64,000 nt of DNA from CANIGN01 sp041391385 (GTDB lineage Bacteria; Bdellovibrionota; UBA2428). Under the pieces are notes generated by a model. The model was not told the origin of the DNA and did not search any database. It saw only the letters and a list, made by a program, of their open reading frames with translations. How positions within the stretch are numbered: position 1 is the stretch's first letter; each line of letters opens with the position of its first letter. This document shows, in pieces, positions 55,560 through 64,000 of this stretch. The stretch covers positions 62,001-126,000 of the forward strand of contig JAWKOD010000006.1 in the NCBI GenBank assembly GCA_041391385.1, in the 5' to 3' direction. The position numbers were made by a program, and so were the translations under genes.

Positions 55560-57661
55560 ATGGCGCTTAAAAAAGGATCCTTAGAATCATTTAGAAATAT
55601 TGGAATTATTGCGCATATTGATGCGGGAAAAACGACCACAACTGAACGTATTCTTTTTTACACAGGATCATCGCATAAAATTGGTGAGGTTCATGATGGC
55701 GAAGCTGTCATGGATTGGATGGAGCAAGAGCGCGAGCGGGGAATTACAATTACGGCCGCTGCAACGACTTGTTATTGGAAAGATTATCGCATCAACATTA
55801 TCGACACTCCTGGGCATGTAGATTTTACAATCGAAGTGGAGCGATCTCTGCGAGTTCTAGACGGAGCTGTGGGAGTGTTTTGCGCCGTCGGAGGTGTTCA
55901 ACCCCAAAGTGAAACAGTGTGGAGACAAGCGAATAAATACAAAGTTCCTCGCATAGCGTTTGTAAACAAAATGGATCGCACTGGAGCTAACTTTAACAGA
56001 GTTCTTGATCAAATGAAGTCGAAGTTAGCGGCTAAACCTCTTGCCTTAGTTATGCCAGTAGGAGAGGGCGAAGATTTTGAGGGATTCCTTGATCTTTTAA
56101 ACGCTAAAAAAATAACTTGGTCAAAAGACGATGTGGATGGGAAAGGTTTTCTATCTGAAGAAATTCCTTCTGATATGAATGATGATTTTCAGGCTGCTCG
56201 ATCTGCGATGATCGAAACTCTCGCAGATTGTGATGATCAAATCATGGAAAAATACTTGGCAGAAGAATCCATCAGTGAAGTTGAATTGCGTGATGCCGTT
56301 AGAAGGTCCTCTTTGTCGCTTAAGGCAACACCTGTTATTTGCGGATCTGCTTTTAAAAACAAAGGCGTTCAGTTTTTATTGGACGCCATCTGTGATTTTT
56401 TACCGAGTCCCGCTGAAGTGCCCCCCATGGAAGGCTTTGACCCCGCTCACGAAGATAAAAAGTTGCTTCGAATAGCCAACAAGGATGAAGCCTTCTCTGC
56501 TCTTGCCTTTAAAATTGCACATGATCCCTTTGTCGGCACCATTACTTATACACGCATTTATTCTGGATCTATTAAAGCGAATCAAAGTTGCTTGAATGTT
56601 GTGAAGGACAAGTCGGAGCGTATTCAACGTATTTTAATGATGCATGCCAATAAGCGCAGCGAACTTCAAGAGGCGAGTGCGGGAGAAATTGTAGCTATTG
56701 TTGGATTCCGTCATACTCAAACGGGTGAGTCATTGGCTGACTCCAAAAATCCGATTCTCTTTGAAAAAATGACTTTTCCAGAGCCGGTGATTTCAATTGC
56801 AATTGAACCAAAGTCTCAAGCGGATCAAGAAAAGCTTTTTGAAAGTTTAAGAAAAATGAGTTGGGAAGATCCAACATTTAGAGTGCGCACCAATGAAGAA
56901 ACAGGCCAGGTGTTAATTTCTGGAATGGGGGAGCTTCATTTAGAAATTGTTGTAGATCGCTTACTGCGAGAGCACAAGGTTCCCGCAAACGTAGGTAAAC
57001 CTCAGGTGAGTTACCGTGAGAGTATATCTGCGGAATCTAAGGCATCTAATACATGCGAGAGAGATGTTGGTGGGAAAAAGCAATTTGGCCAAATTACTTT
57101 GCGAGTTTATGCACGTGAGCGCGGTGCAGGAAACGAAGTCATTGATTCCATTAAAAATTCGCAGTTGCCTAAAGTTATTAAAGAACAAATATTAAAAAAT
57201 GTTCCACTTCTTCTTCAAAGCGGACCCATTGCGGGATTTCCAGTAGTTGATGTTGGTGTGGAGCTATTGGGAGCAGAGTATAGAGAAAATGAGTCCTTGG
57301 ATTTAGCGTATTTAACTGCTCTTTCAATGGCCTTGCAGGAGGCATTCAAAAAGCACAGCCGAAACTTTTAGAGCCCGTAATGAAGCTAGAGGTAACTTGT
57401 CCCAGTGATTTTGTTGGAGACGTTGTGTCTGACTTGGGTATTCGACGTGGTCGCATTCAAGAGATGGAGTCTCAAGAAGATGTGGGTCTTCAAGTTGTTA
57501 AAGCTGAAGTGCCATTGGCCAGTGTGTTTGGATATTCTACAGATCTACGTTCTCGAACTCAGGGGCGTGGAACTTTTGTCTTAGAGTTTGCACAGTATGA
57601 TTCTATGCCGCCCAATGTTGAGAAGGCTATTTTAGAGAAGTTTACGGGTGTATCCTATTAA
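55560..57661 (+). CDS. fusA: elongation factor G (frameshift at 57340-57346)
   Basis: Domains I-IV are in the first frame (603 codons to a stop at 57371): G1 AHIDAGKTTT, G3 DTPGHVDF, G4 NKMD. The rest, domain V, is in the -1 frame: AQPKLLEPVMKLEVTCPSDF onward to 57661. The join is at GCATTCAAAAAGCACAG: restoring a sixth A gives FKKAQPKLLEPVM, the normal EF-G sequence. A -1 ribosomal slip on AAAAAG would give the same protein. EF-G drives translocation. Confidence 0.95.
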
Positions 57662-58475
57662 AAGAAGAAGAGTATTGGCTCTCTTTGGAGCCGTATTTTT
57701 TACACTTGGACTCGCATTAATAATGATACAAGAACGTCTTATTTTTTTTCCTGAACAAATTTCTGAGCAATATACTTTTAAATTTAAAAATTTCGACGAG
57801 ATTTTTTTTGATTTTGAAGGTCAAAAAATGAACTCTTTGCTTTTTCCAGAAGACTCTTCAGATATTGTTCTACTTTATTTGCATGGAAACGCAGGAAGTT
57901 TAGTGGGTTGGGGAGACGTCGCCTCTAAGTTGCGAGATGAGTTGTCCGTAGGTGTTTGGATTGTTGACTATCCAGGCTATGGGAAGAGTGAGGGCTCAAT
58001 TCAATCCGAAAGGCAGCTCCTGGCTTTTACCGAGCATTTTTTATCAGTTGCAAGAAAAGCTTTCCCTCAAAAGAACTTTGTTATGTACGGACGCTCAATT
58101 GGAAGTGGGCCAGCCGCGTGGGTAGCAGCTAAGTATAAACTTCCTTTAATATTAGAAACTCCCTATGCGAGCTTTTCTAAATTAGCTTCTGAACACGCAC
58201 CTTGGTTTCCTTCTTTTTTGAAACGCTATACTTTTGAGACACTTAAGTGGCTTAAGAATTACAAGCAACCTTTGTTGCTGATTCACGGCAATCAAGATGA
58301 GGTGATTCCAGTTGAGCATTCTCATTTGCTCAAGGAGGCGTTGCCTAAGTCAAACTTTAAAGAAATTGTTGGCGGAACACATAACAACCTATCGGACTTT
58401 AAAGACTATTGGTCAAGTTTAAGGGTTTTTGTGAATAAATTAACCCCTGTAGATTTACGAGAGCTTTCTCTCTAG
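57648..58475 (+). CDS. alpha/beta-hydrolase, ABHD17/Bem46-like, membrane-anchored
   Basis: 275 residues from GTG 57648, which overlaps the fusA stop. An N-terminal membrane anchor (residues 9-27) precedes the hydrolase: oxyanion LHGNAG (78-83), nucleophile S150 in GRSIGSG, acid D in GNQDEVIP and His in GGTHNNL. YPGYGKS is also typical. It is probably an esterase or lipase facing the periplasm; the substrate is unknown. Coupling to fusA suggests a shared transcript. Confidence 0.85.
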   Translation: MYPIKRRRVLALFGAVFFTLGLALIMIQERLIFFPEQISEQYTFKFKNFDEIFFDFEGQKMNSLLFPEDSSDIVLLYLHGNAGSLVGWGDVASKLRDELSVGVWIVDYPGYGKSEGSIQSERQLLAFTEHFLSVARKAFPQKNFVMYGRSIGSGPAAWVAAKYKLPLILETPYASFSKLASEHAPWFPSFLKRYTFETLKWLKNYKQPLLLIHGNQDEVIPVEHSHLLKEALPKSNFKEIVGGTHNNLSDFKDYWSSLRVFVNKLTPVDLRELSL

Positions 58476-58556
58476 TTAGTGGGCTTAATTCCACTTAAAG
58501 ATTTGTAATTACCACGAAATAAGTCGAATTATGGCCTATTTTCCTCGCAGGTGCAT

Positions 58557-59804
58557 ATGGGTGGAGTTAGGGATTTAATCTTATTTTTGTGTTTACTCTT
58601 AAGCTTTGAGGCTAACTCAAAGGCAACTAAGTTTTGTTTAGATCATTTAACTTCTACTACGGTTGGTATTAAGCGATCTGAATTTTCGAGCGCTGTAAAT
58701 GAAGTAGAGAAAGTTATTACACAAAAAGAGGCGAGTAAGCCTCATCAGGTAGAGGAACAGTTAGCAACATTAGGTTCTTGGTTAGAACTTAAAGACCAAC
58801 GACCTGATTTAGTTGTTGCTGGGGTCGTAAGACTTTTGGATTCAGTAACAAATAAAGAACTTCCCAAGCTAGAGGTTGCTCAACTGATTGCAAAGCATTT
58901 CGCAGATATATTAGAGATTACAGCCGTTGAAGACTCCTACCGCTACTTTCATGCAAAACTGAACGGCTTTTTATTGACCTCACTTGATGTGGAATCATTT
59001 GCAAAGATTGCTGATGTTGTACTTGCTCATCGTGCCAAGAGAAATACAAAGTATAAATTTGAAGTTCTTAGTCAATTAGAACAACTGCTTTTGTCTTTTG
59101 GTTATAAGAAAGGATACTATCGGTATCTGAGTTTTCCTCAGGGATCTAAACAGCAAGCTGCTTATAAGTGGAATCGACTCAGGTCGGGGCATTTGGATGA
59201 TATAGATGTAACTTCTGGAGTTGAAATGGGAACGCTTATGTTGACTGAGAAAAGCTTTGCCTCACAGTTTTCTCATCATCTAGCGCAGTGGCGAGCTTAC
59301 CTGAATACGGATAACCTTGTAACCTTGCTCGATTCAGACCCTTTTTCTTCAAGTAGATTGTCTATGGACATTCAAAGAGAAGTTTTTCAACTAGCTCAAC
59401 CCGAGGGAGCTTCTATCCCGGCTGCTATGATGCCTGATTTTACGACTCACTTGGCGCTTAAGTATATTTCACGGACTTTTGTTTTAATGAAAGCCGAGAA
59501 TAACTTTGGTCACGCTCTAGAAGCGTTTTTTGATTTTTTTGAAAAGCCAAATTTGGAACGACAAGAATCGTATGATTTTATAAATGATCTCTCATCTAGA
59601 TATGCTTCATTTATTAATCTTGCAGTTGCCTGGGAGAATGTTATTTTATGGAACTTGGAATCTAAGAGTCAGTGGGCTGTGCCAGAGGATAAACTTTTAG
59701 AGCAAGCGCGCTTAGTGCCAGATTTTATATTTCATCTTGTTTATCAAGAAACACGTAACACACGACTGTTAAGTTTCATGGAAAAGCTAGCTGCGCTTAG
59801 ATGA
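58557..59804 (+). CDS. exported helical protein of unknown function
   Basis: About 415 residues from ATG 58557, with AGG 5 nt upstream; a GTG at 58551 is less likely. The signal peptide ends near residue 22. The rest is largely alpha-helical with no recognised family or catalytic motif, including SFEYKFEVLSQLEQLLLSFGYKK-type helices and repeated aromatic/acidic stretches. It converges with the next gene, 6 bp between stops. Confidence 0.6.
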   Translation: MGGVRDLILFLCLLLSFEANSKATKFCLDHLTSTTVGIKRSEFSSAVNEVEKVITQKEASKPHQVEEQLATLGSWLELKDQRPDLVVAGVVRLLDSVTNKELPKLEVAQLIAKHFADILEITAVEDSYRYFHAKLNGFLLTSLDVESFAKIADVVLAHRAKRNTKYKFEVLSQLEQLLLSFGYKKGYYRYLSFPQGSKQQAAYKWNRLRSGHLDDIDVTSGVEMGTLMLTEKSFASQFSHHLAQWRAYLNTDNLVTLLDSDPFSSSRLSMDIQREVFQLAQPEGASIPAAMMPDFTTHLALKYISRTFVLMKAENNFGHALEAFFDFFEKPNLERQESYDFINDLSSRYASFINLAVAWENVILWNLESKSQWAVPEDKLLEQARLVPDFIFHLVYQETRNTRLLSFMEKLAALR

Positions 59805-59810
59805 TTCCAT

Positions 59811-60704
59811 TTATGGATTTCGTATTGCCCAAGAAATGAGGCTGTGCCCATAGATGTTTGGGTGAATTCTATCTTTTTGTAACCATCCTAAATCTCCGGG
59901 GTCGCGCAATATACCGAGTCTGTCGAGCTCAATGAGTTTATTTTTGTAACTAGATAGAGATTTGTAGTTCGTTGGTTTGCAGGCGCTCCAGTTTTTTTGA
60001 GTACAGTTTAGACGTGAAAAGGTGTCAACGTAAGTGAATCCTCTGCGCTTTGATTCTGAAGCAAGAAACCAGTTAAAGTCTGCCAGAGCATTTGTGAACG
60101 AAACATGCACACTCGGAGCGAGGCTTTTGAGTACGCAAGCGCGAGTTCTAGATTCATTCATGAGAGGATAATAGATTCCTAAAACTCTAACGCGACTTGT
60201 AGGTTTTTTGTAACGTTGGACGTCGTTCATCATAGAGAAGAAATCACTTTTTGCTTTTTCTAATGTTGGATAAAAATTTTCAGGCTTACAGAGATCAATA
60301 TATTTTTTGTGATTCAAATCTAGAAAATTATTTCCACCACCTTCTAGGAAGATAAGGTCTGCCTCGCGAATTCTATTTGCGTTTCGATTGATGAGAGAGT
60401 TAAAAATTTGCTCAAGAGTAAAGCCCGCTGCAGCTATGTTTCTTACTCTTACGCTATAGTCGTAGCTTTGGTTGTACCAGCTCCCAAAATGGTCGGCATA
60501 AGTACCACCCTCTACTTTTTTGAGCCAAAAACTAGAGTTAAAGCCACTTGCAACGCTGTCTCCGAAAGAGGCGACTTTAAGCTCTGGGCCGAAAAGTCCC
60601 CTAAAAAATGAGCTAGAGGATCGTAGTCCCCCAGGCCAAGCCATGGCTTGCTTTGTAAATCCTTGAGATCCAATGTAAAATGCTAATATTATTAGTTTTT
60701 TCAT
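59811..60704 (-). CDS. secreted SGNH/GDSL-family hydrolase
   Basis: 297 residues with a signal peptide (to AMA near 22). Block I is SFGDSVASGFN with S50 as nucleophile. Block III is EGGGNNFLDL, where Asn assists the oxyanion hole. Block V is KDRIHPNIYGHSL, with the catalytic Asp and His. This is the SGNH esterase/lipase pattern. The substrate could be lipid, acetylated sugar or peptidoglycan acetyl groups. A short minus-strand leader lies before the S10 promoter. Confidence 0.88.
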   Translation of the reverse strand: MKKLIILAFYIGSQGFTKQAMAWPGGLRSSSSFFRGLFGPELKVASFGDSVASGFNSSFWLKKVEGGTYADHFGSWYNQSYDYSVRVRNIAAAGFTLEQIFNSLINRNANRIREADLIFLEGGGNNFLDLNHKKYIDLCKPENFYPTLEKAKSDFFSMMNDVQRYKKPTSRVRVLGIYYPLMNESRTRACVLKSLAPSVHVSFTNALADFNWFLASESKRRGFTYVDTFSRLNCTQKNWSACKPTNYKSLSSYKNKLIELDRLGILRDPGDLGWLQKDRIHPNIYGHSLISWAIRNP

Positions 60705-60854
60705 TTATAAAGCTCCCCGGGAGGCACCCCTTTACTTAAGGATCGGGGATCTTTTTGTCTTGCACAAGCCCGGTCAAAAGGTTGTCGCTGCTTCAGCTTC
60801 AGCTAAAAGTTAGGGGGAGGGCTAAATTTTCTTAATTTTTCTTAAGGGTTGCAC

Positions 60855-60884
60855 TTGATGTCCTACCCAGCTTGAGGCTATAAA
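60855..60884 (+). promoter_or_regulatory. candidate promoter of the S10 operon
   Basis: TTGATG (60855-60860) and TATAAA (60879-60884) are separated by 18 nt, about 75 nt before the rpsJ ATG. The -10 is good and the -35 fair. The leader could hold the operon's feedback site, but I see no convincing hairpin. Confidence 0.5.
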
Positions 60885-60958
60885 AACCCGACACGTTAAC
60901 TTTGTTCTTTGAAGTAACTGGTTTAGAGGTTTTGTATGTTGAAGGATTTTATAACTGT

Positions 60959-61267
60959 ATGAAAGTGCAAAAAATACGAATTAAATTGAAGGCATTTGAC
61001 AGTCGTCTATTAGACACTGCTGTTGCATCCATCTTGGAGACGGTTAAGAGAACCGGCGCTGAAATTTCAGGCCCAATACCTCTACCAACTTCCATTAACC
61101 GATTCACGGTTCTGCGTAGTCCGCACATCGATAAGAAAAGCCGTGAACAATTTGAAATTAGAACTCATAAGAGACTCATCGATATCCTCGATCCGAATCA
61201 GCAAACAATTGATTCGTTGATGAAGCTGGATCTTTCAGCGGGCGTCGATGTTGAGATTAAGCTGTAG
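60959..61267 (+). CDS. rpsJ: ribosomal protein S10
   Basis: About 103 residues from ATG 60959 (MKVQKIRIKLKAF). It contains SGPIPLPTSINRFTVLRSPHIDKKSREQFEIRTHKRLIDI and ends VDVEIKL, the normal S10 end. A longer reading from 60902 has no family support. It should be followed by rplC, but the next gene, 9 bp on, is rplD. Confidence 0.97.
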   Translation: MKVQKIRIKLKAFDSRLLDTAVASILETVKRTGAEISGPIPLPTSINRFTVLRSPHIDKKSREQFEIRTHKRLIDILDPNQQTIDSLMKLDLSAGVDVEIKL

Positions 61268-61276
61268 GAGTGATGT

Positions 61277-61938
61277 ATGGGAACAGTTAATCTACCAGTT
61301 ATCGATATTAACGGAAAATCAAAAGGAAATGTAGATGCTCCTGCTGCACTCTTTGCTGCCGAAGCAAATGAAGCAGCTCTTCACTTTGTATGTGAAGGTC
61401 AGCGCTACAGATTCTATAAAAAGACAGCGAAAACAAAAGGCCGAGCTGAAGTTGCCGGTGGCGGAAGAAAATCTCGCCAGCAAAAAGGTTCAGGGAGTGC
61501 TCGTCAAGGTGGAAGCCGTGCTCCTCACCATGTAGGTGGGGGTGTGGTTTTCGGACCTCAGCCAGTGAATCGCAAATTTAAAGTCAATAAAAAAGTAAGA
61601 GACATTGCAATGGCAACTGTTCTTTCTGATCGCGCAGGAAGTGGACAAATTCACGTTCTCGATTGGAATTCAGAGGCTCCTAAGACGTCACTTGTTCAGG
61701 GCTTTTAGAAACACTTCAATTGAATACAGCGCGTGTGGGATTTGTAACAAGTCGTTCACTCGAAACTTCAGTTGTGAAGAGTGTGAGAAACCTTAAAAAG
61801 ACAGATCTCTTAACAGAAGAAAAATGGACACCATTTGATTTTGTTAAAGCAGATTGTCTTATCTTTACGAAAGCAGCTTTTGACTCTTTTGTTAAGCATT
61901 ACACAGTTAATTCTGAAGCTAAGGGCGGAGAAAACTAA
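61277..61938 (+). CDS. rplD: ribosomal protein L4 (frameshift near 61703)
   Basis: The first 143 codons give the L4 N-terminal half (GGGRKSRQQKGSGSARQGG, VFGPQP). The rest, LLETLQLNTARVGFVTSRSLETSVV and onward, is in the -1 frame. Restoring one T in GGCTTTTAG gives VQGFLETLQLNTARVG, the expected continuous protein of about 220 residues. The C-terminal part ends at 61938, overlapping the rplW start (TAATG). GGAG precedes the ATG. L4 is the assembly initiator lining the exit tunnel. Confidence 0.92.
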
Positions 61939-62219
61939 TGAAAACGCTTGTAGACGGACTCATTCAACCTATCGTGACTGAAAAATCAGCACGCTTAGAA
62001 AAAAAGAACAACGACGTCGCTATTCTTGTAGCGGATAAAATGACTAAGCCTCAGATCTCTAAGGCTGTTCAAGAAGTTTTCGGTATTAAGCCTTTGAGCG
62101 TTCGTATCGTAAATTTTCGTCGTAAAGAAAAAAGAAACAAATTCTCAGTCATAGCTCCTCAGAGTTTCAAAAAAGCATATTTGAAACTTCCTGAGGGAAA
62201 GCGTCTTGAGTTGAAGTAG
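61938..62219 (+). CDS. rplW: ribosomal protein L23
   Basis: 93 residues. It includes LIQPIVTEKSARLEKKN near the N-terminus and the FGIKPLSVRIVNFRRKEKR loop, the exit-tunnel and trigger-factor/SRP docking surface. It starts at the rplD stop with GGCGGAGA upstream. The frame is intact. Confidence 0.96.
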   Translation: MKTLVDGLIQPIVTEKSARLEKKNNDVAILVADKMTKPQISKAVQEVFGIKPLSVRIVNFRRKEKRNKFSVIAPQSFKKAYLKLPEGKRLELK

Positions 62220-62232
62220 GAGCGACCAGAAC

Positions 62233-63072
62233 ATGAAAAGCTTTCGCCCAACATCTCCATCTAATCGCCAGAGAACAGTGGCTGATTTTTCTGATTTAGA
62301 AAAATCTGCTCCACCTAAGTCTCTTCTAACGAGCAAAACTCGTCAGGCGGGTCGTAACAACCACGGTCATATTACAAGCCGCTTTCGTGGAGGCGGTCAT
62401 AAAAGAAGATATCGTTTAGTAAGTTTTTGCCGAGAGCACGTAGGTGTTCCAGCTGTTGTTGAGGGTCTTTATTATGATCCCAACAGAAGTGCACGTTTAG
62501 CACTTTTGCATTATGCAAACGGCGCAAAAGCCTTCATTTTAGCTCCAGTGGGAATTAAAAAAGGCGACAAACTTGAAACAGGTCCTCAGGCAGACATTAA
62601 GCCTGGGAATTCACTCCCTCTATTAAATATACCTATGGGTTCAAACATCCATAGTATTGAAATTTACCCTGGTAGTGGTGCTCAGCTTGTAAGATCTGCA
62701 GGTGTGGCAGCACAACTTTTGGGTCGCGAAGGAAAATTCGCTCAAATCAGACTTCCCAGTGGTGAAGTAAGACTTGTAAACAATGATTGCTATGCAACTA
62801 TTGGCCAAGTTGGAAACACTGAACACGAAGGTGTCGTTGCCGGTAAGGCAGGACGCACTCGCTGGAAGGGTAAGAGACCTCATAACCGAGGTACAACAAT
62901 GAACCCAGTAGATCACCCGCATGGTGGTGGTGAAGGTCGCACAACTGGTGGACGTCACCCCGTTTCACCTTGGGGCAAACCTACTAAAGGATTTAAAACA
63001 CGTAGTAATAAACGCACTGACGCTTTCATTGTGAAAGGTCGTCCGCGCGGTAAGCAAACAGGCGGAAGGTAA
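62233..63072 (+). CDS. rplB: ribosomal protein L2
   Basis: 279 residues, full length. It begins KSFRPTSPSNRQRT and has GRNNHGHITSRFRGGGHKRRYR, the histidine-rich PHGGGEGRTTGGRHPVSPWGKPTKG near residues 230-250, and a basic end. L2 contacts the peptidyl-transferase region. TAGGAG precedes the ATG. Confidence 0.98.
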   Translation: MKSFRPTSPSNRQRTVADFSDLEKSAPPKSLLTSKTRQAGRNNHGHITSRFRGGGHKRRYRLVSFCREHVGVPAVVEGLYYDPNRSARLALLHYANGAKAFILAPVGIKKGDKLETGPQADIKPGNSLPLLNIPMGSNIHSIEIYPGSGAQLVRSAGVAAQLLGREGKFAQIRLPSGEVRLVNNDCYATIGQVGNTEHEGVVAGKAGRTRWKGKRPHNRGTTMNPVDHPHGGGEGRTTGGRHPVSPWGKPTKGFKTRSNKRTDAFIVKGRPRGKQTGGR

Positions 63073-63077
63073 TTGAT

Positions 63078-63362
63078 ATGGCTCGTTCATTAAAAAAAGG
63101 ACCATTTATCGCTAACTCGCTTCAAGAGAAGATTGAAAAAGCTCGCAAGGAAGGCGCTCGAAAAAGCGTCATTAAAACTTGGTCAAGAGCTTCTTTGATT
63201 ACTCCTGACGCTGTCGGATTAAGCTTTGCTGTTCATAACGGCAAAAAGTTTATTCCACTTTATGTAACTGAAAACATGGTGGGACACCGTTTTGGGGAAT
63301 TTGCTCCAACACGACATTTTGGTGGTCACACGTCTGGCGATAAAAAAGCCAGCGCATCTTAA
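63078..63362 (+). CDS. rpsS: ribosomal protein S19
   Basis: 94 residues. Typical S19: ARSLKKGPFIANSL at the N-terminus, TWSRASLITPDAVGLSFAVHNGKKFIPLYVTENMVGHRFGEFAPTRHFGGH later. It lies 5 bp after rplB. Confidence 0.98.
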   Translation: MARSLKKGPFIANSLQEKIEKARKEGARKSVIKTWSRASLITPDAVGLSFAVHNGKKFIPLYVTENMVGHRFGEFAPTRHFGGHTSGDKKASAS

Positions 63363-63374
63363 GGAGGAATGGAA

Positions 63375-63821
63375 ATGGCAAAAACACAATTACCCATTAC
63401 AGCCTCTAACGCTAAATTGAGTTATGCAATGATATCTCCATTTCGTTGCCGACTCGTAGCGGATCTTATCCGTGGTAAGGCAATCGAGGACGCAAGCCGT
63501 CTGCTCATCCTCGAGAATAAAAAAGCAGCGAAAATCCTATATAAACTTCTCAAAAGTGCCATGAGTAATGCTGAACAAAAAGGTGTTGCGGACTTAGAGA
63601 GACTTTATGTTAGCGATCTTCGCATAGATGAAGGTCCTCGTATTAAACGTTGGATGCCTCGCGCACAAGGTCGTGCGGATCGTCGTTTAACTCGAACTTC
63701 TCACATTTCCCTTGGACTTGCTGAGAAAACCGGCAGCGCTCCTGTGAAAAGCGCTAAAACATCTACAAAAGCTAAAAAAACAACAAAAGCTACTTCTAAA
63801 AAGAAGGGCAGTGAGGAATAA
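63375..63821 (+). CDS. rplV: ribosomal protein L22 with basic C-terminal tail
   Basis: 148 residues from ATG 63375, which is correctly spaced from AAGGAGG (63361-63367); an ATG at 63369 is too close. The L22 core (YAMISPFRCRLVADLIRGK, RIKRWMPRAQGRADRR with its tunnel-lining loop) is followed by about 30 extra residues rich in Lys, Ala, Ser and Thr, longer than usual. The extension may contact rRNA or be disordered. Confidence 0.96.
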   Translation: MAKTQLPITASNAKLSYAMISPFRCRLVADLIRGKAIEDASRLLILENKKAAKILYKLLKSAMSNAEQKGVADLERLYVSDLRIDEGPRIKRWMPRAQGRADRRLTRTSHISLGLAEKTGSAPVKSAKTSTKAKKTTKATSKKKGSEE

Positions 63822-63823
63822 GT

Positions 63824-64000
63824 ATGGGTCAGAAGACGCATCCAACAGGATTTAGGGTCGGAATTACAAAACCTTGGAAGTCGCGCTGGTATTCTGAAAA
63901 AGAATTCGGTCGTAACTTGTCAGAGGACTATGTCCTTCGCCGTTTTGTTAAGGAAAAACTCTATAATTCAGGTGTTAGCAAAATTGAAATTGAAAGAACG
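63824..64000 (+). CDS. rpsC: ribosomal protein S3, N-terminal part (cut by window edge)
   Basis: 59 codons visible from ATG 63824, beginning GQKTHPTGFRVGITKPWKSRWYS, the canonical S3 start, and continuing KLYNSGVSKIEIERT. GAGG precedes the ATG. It is 2 bp after rplV and continues beyond the window. Confidence 0.95.
   Translation, partial: MGQKTHPTGFRVGITKPWKSRWYSEKEFGRNLSEDYVLRRFVKEKLYNSGVSKIEIERT

Overview
The window is a bacterial chromosome segment, moderately AT-rich by eye (not computed). It looks like a Bdellovibrionota-type predator or a close relative. That placement is inference: the window is rich in exported hydrolases and large exported proteins of unknown family, has an incomplete PTS, menaquinone genes, and the tRNA-Trp–secE–nusG–rplKAJL–rpoBC–rpsLG–fusA order. 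No 16S rRNA is present to test it.

Layout. 0–1.6 kb: end of menC, then menE (menaquinone). 1.6–4.2 kb: topA. 4.3–8.4 kb: a secreted GH15 glucoamylase followed by PTS EIIBA, HPr and enzyme I. 8.5–12.1 kb: a lipoprotein, then a five-gene sulfide-detoxification operon (BigR/SqrR-like repressor, persulfide dioxygenase, two YeeE/YedE halves, TauE/SafE exporter) behind a perfect palindromic operator. 12.1–20 kb: mostly single genes (basic Lys/Ala protein, MltA, YHYH protein, desaturase, sarcosine-oxidase-like flavoprotein, lipoprotein). 20.0–20.2 kb: tRNA-Thr with a displaced copy of its 3' end. 20.2–27.9 kb: a frameshifted membrane gene, a metzincin-like protease, a PvdQ-like acylase, proS and two small exported proteins. 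28–38.2 kb: three very large exported proteins on the minus strand, two of them apparent fusions of an alpha/beta-hydrolase domain with an Aat (Leu/Phe-tRNA-protein transferase)-like domain; purU lies between them on the plus strand. 38.5–64 kb: the translation/transcription super-cluster, starting after tRNA-Gly and an 88-bp tandem repeat with tuf, and running to rpsC at the window edge. Accessory genes are inserted between rpsG and fusA and between fusA and rpsJ.

Two oddities dominate the core cluster. Five essential genes (rplK, rplA, rpoB, fusA, rplD) are broken in reading frame, and every site is explained by lost bases, often in homopolymers. rplC (L3) is absent between rpsJ and rplD. 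Consensus or assembly error is the most economical explanation for the frameshifts, but the fusA site sits on an AAAAAG slippery run. The most interesting biology is the hydrolase/Aat-like exported protein pair, the sulfide-responsive operon with its almost leaderless repressor gene, and the tRNA-Thr scar.
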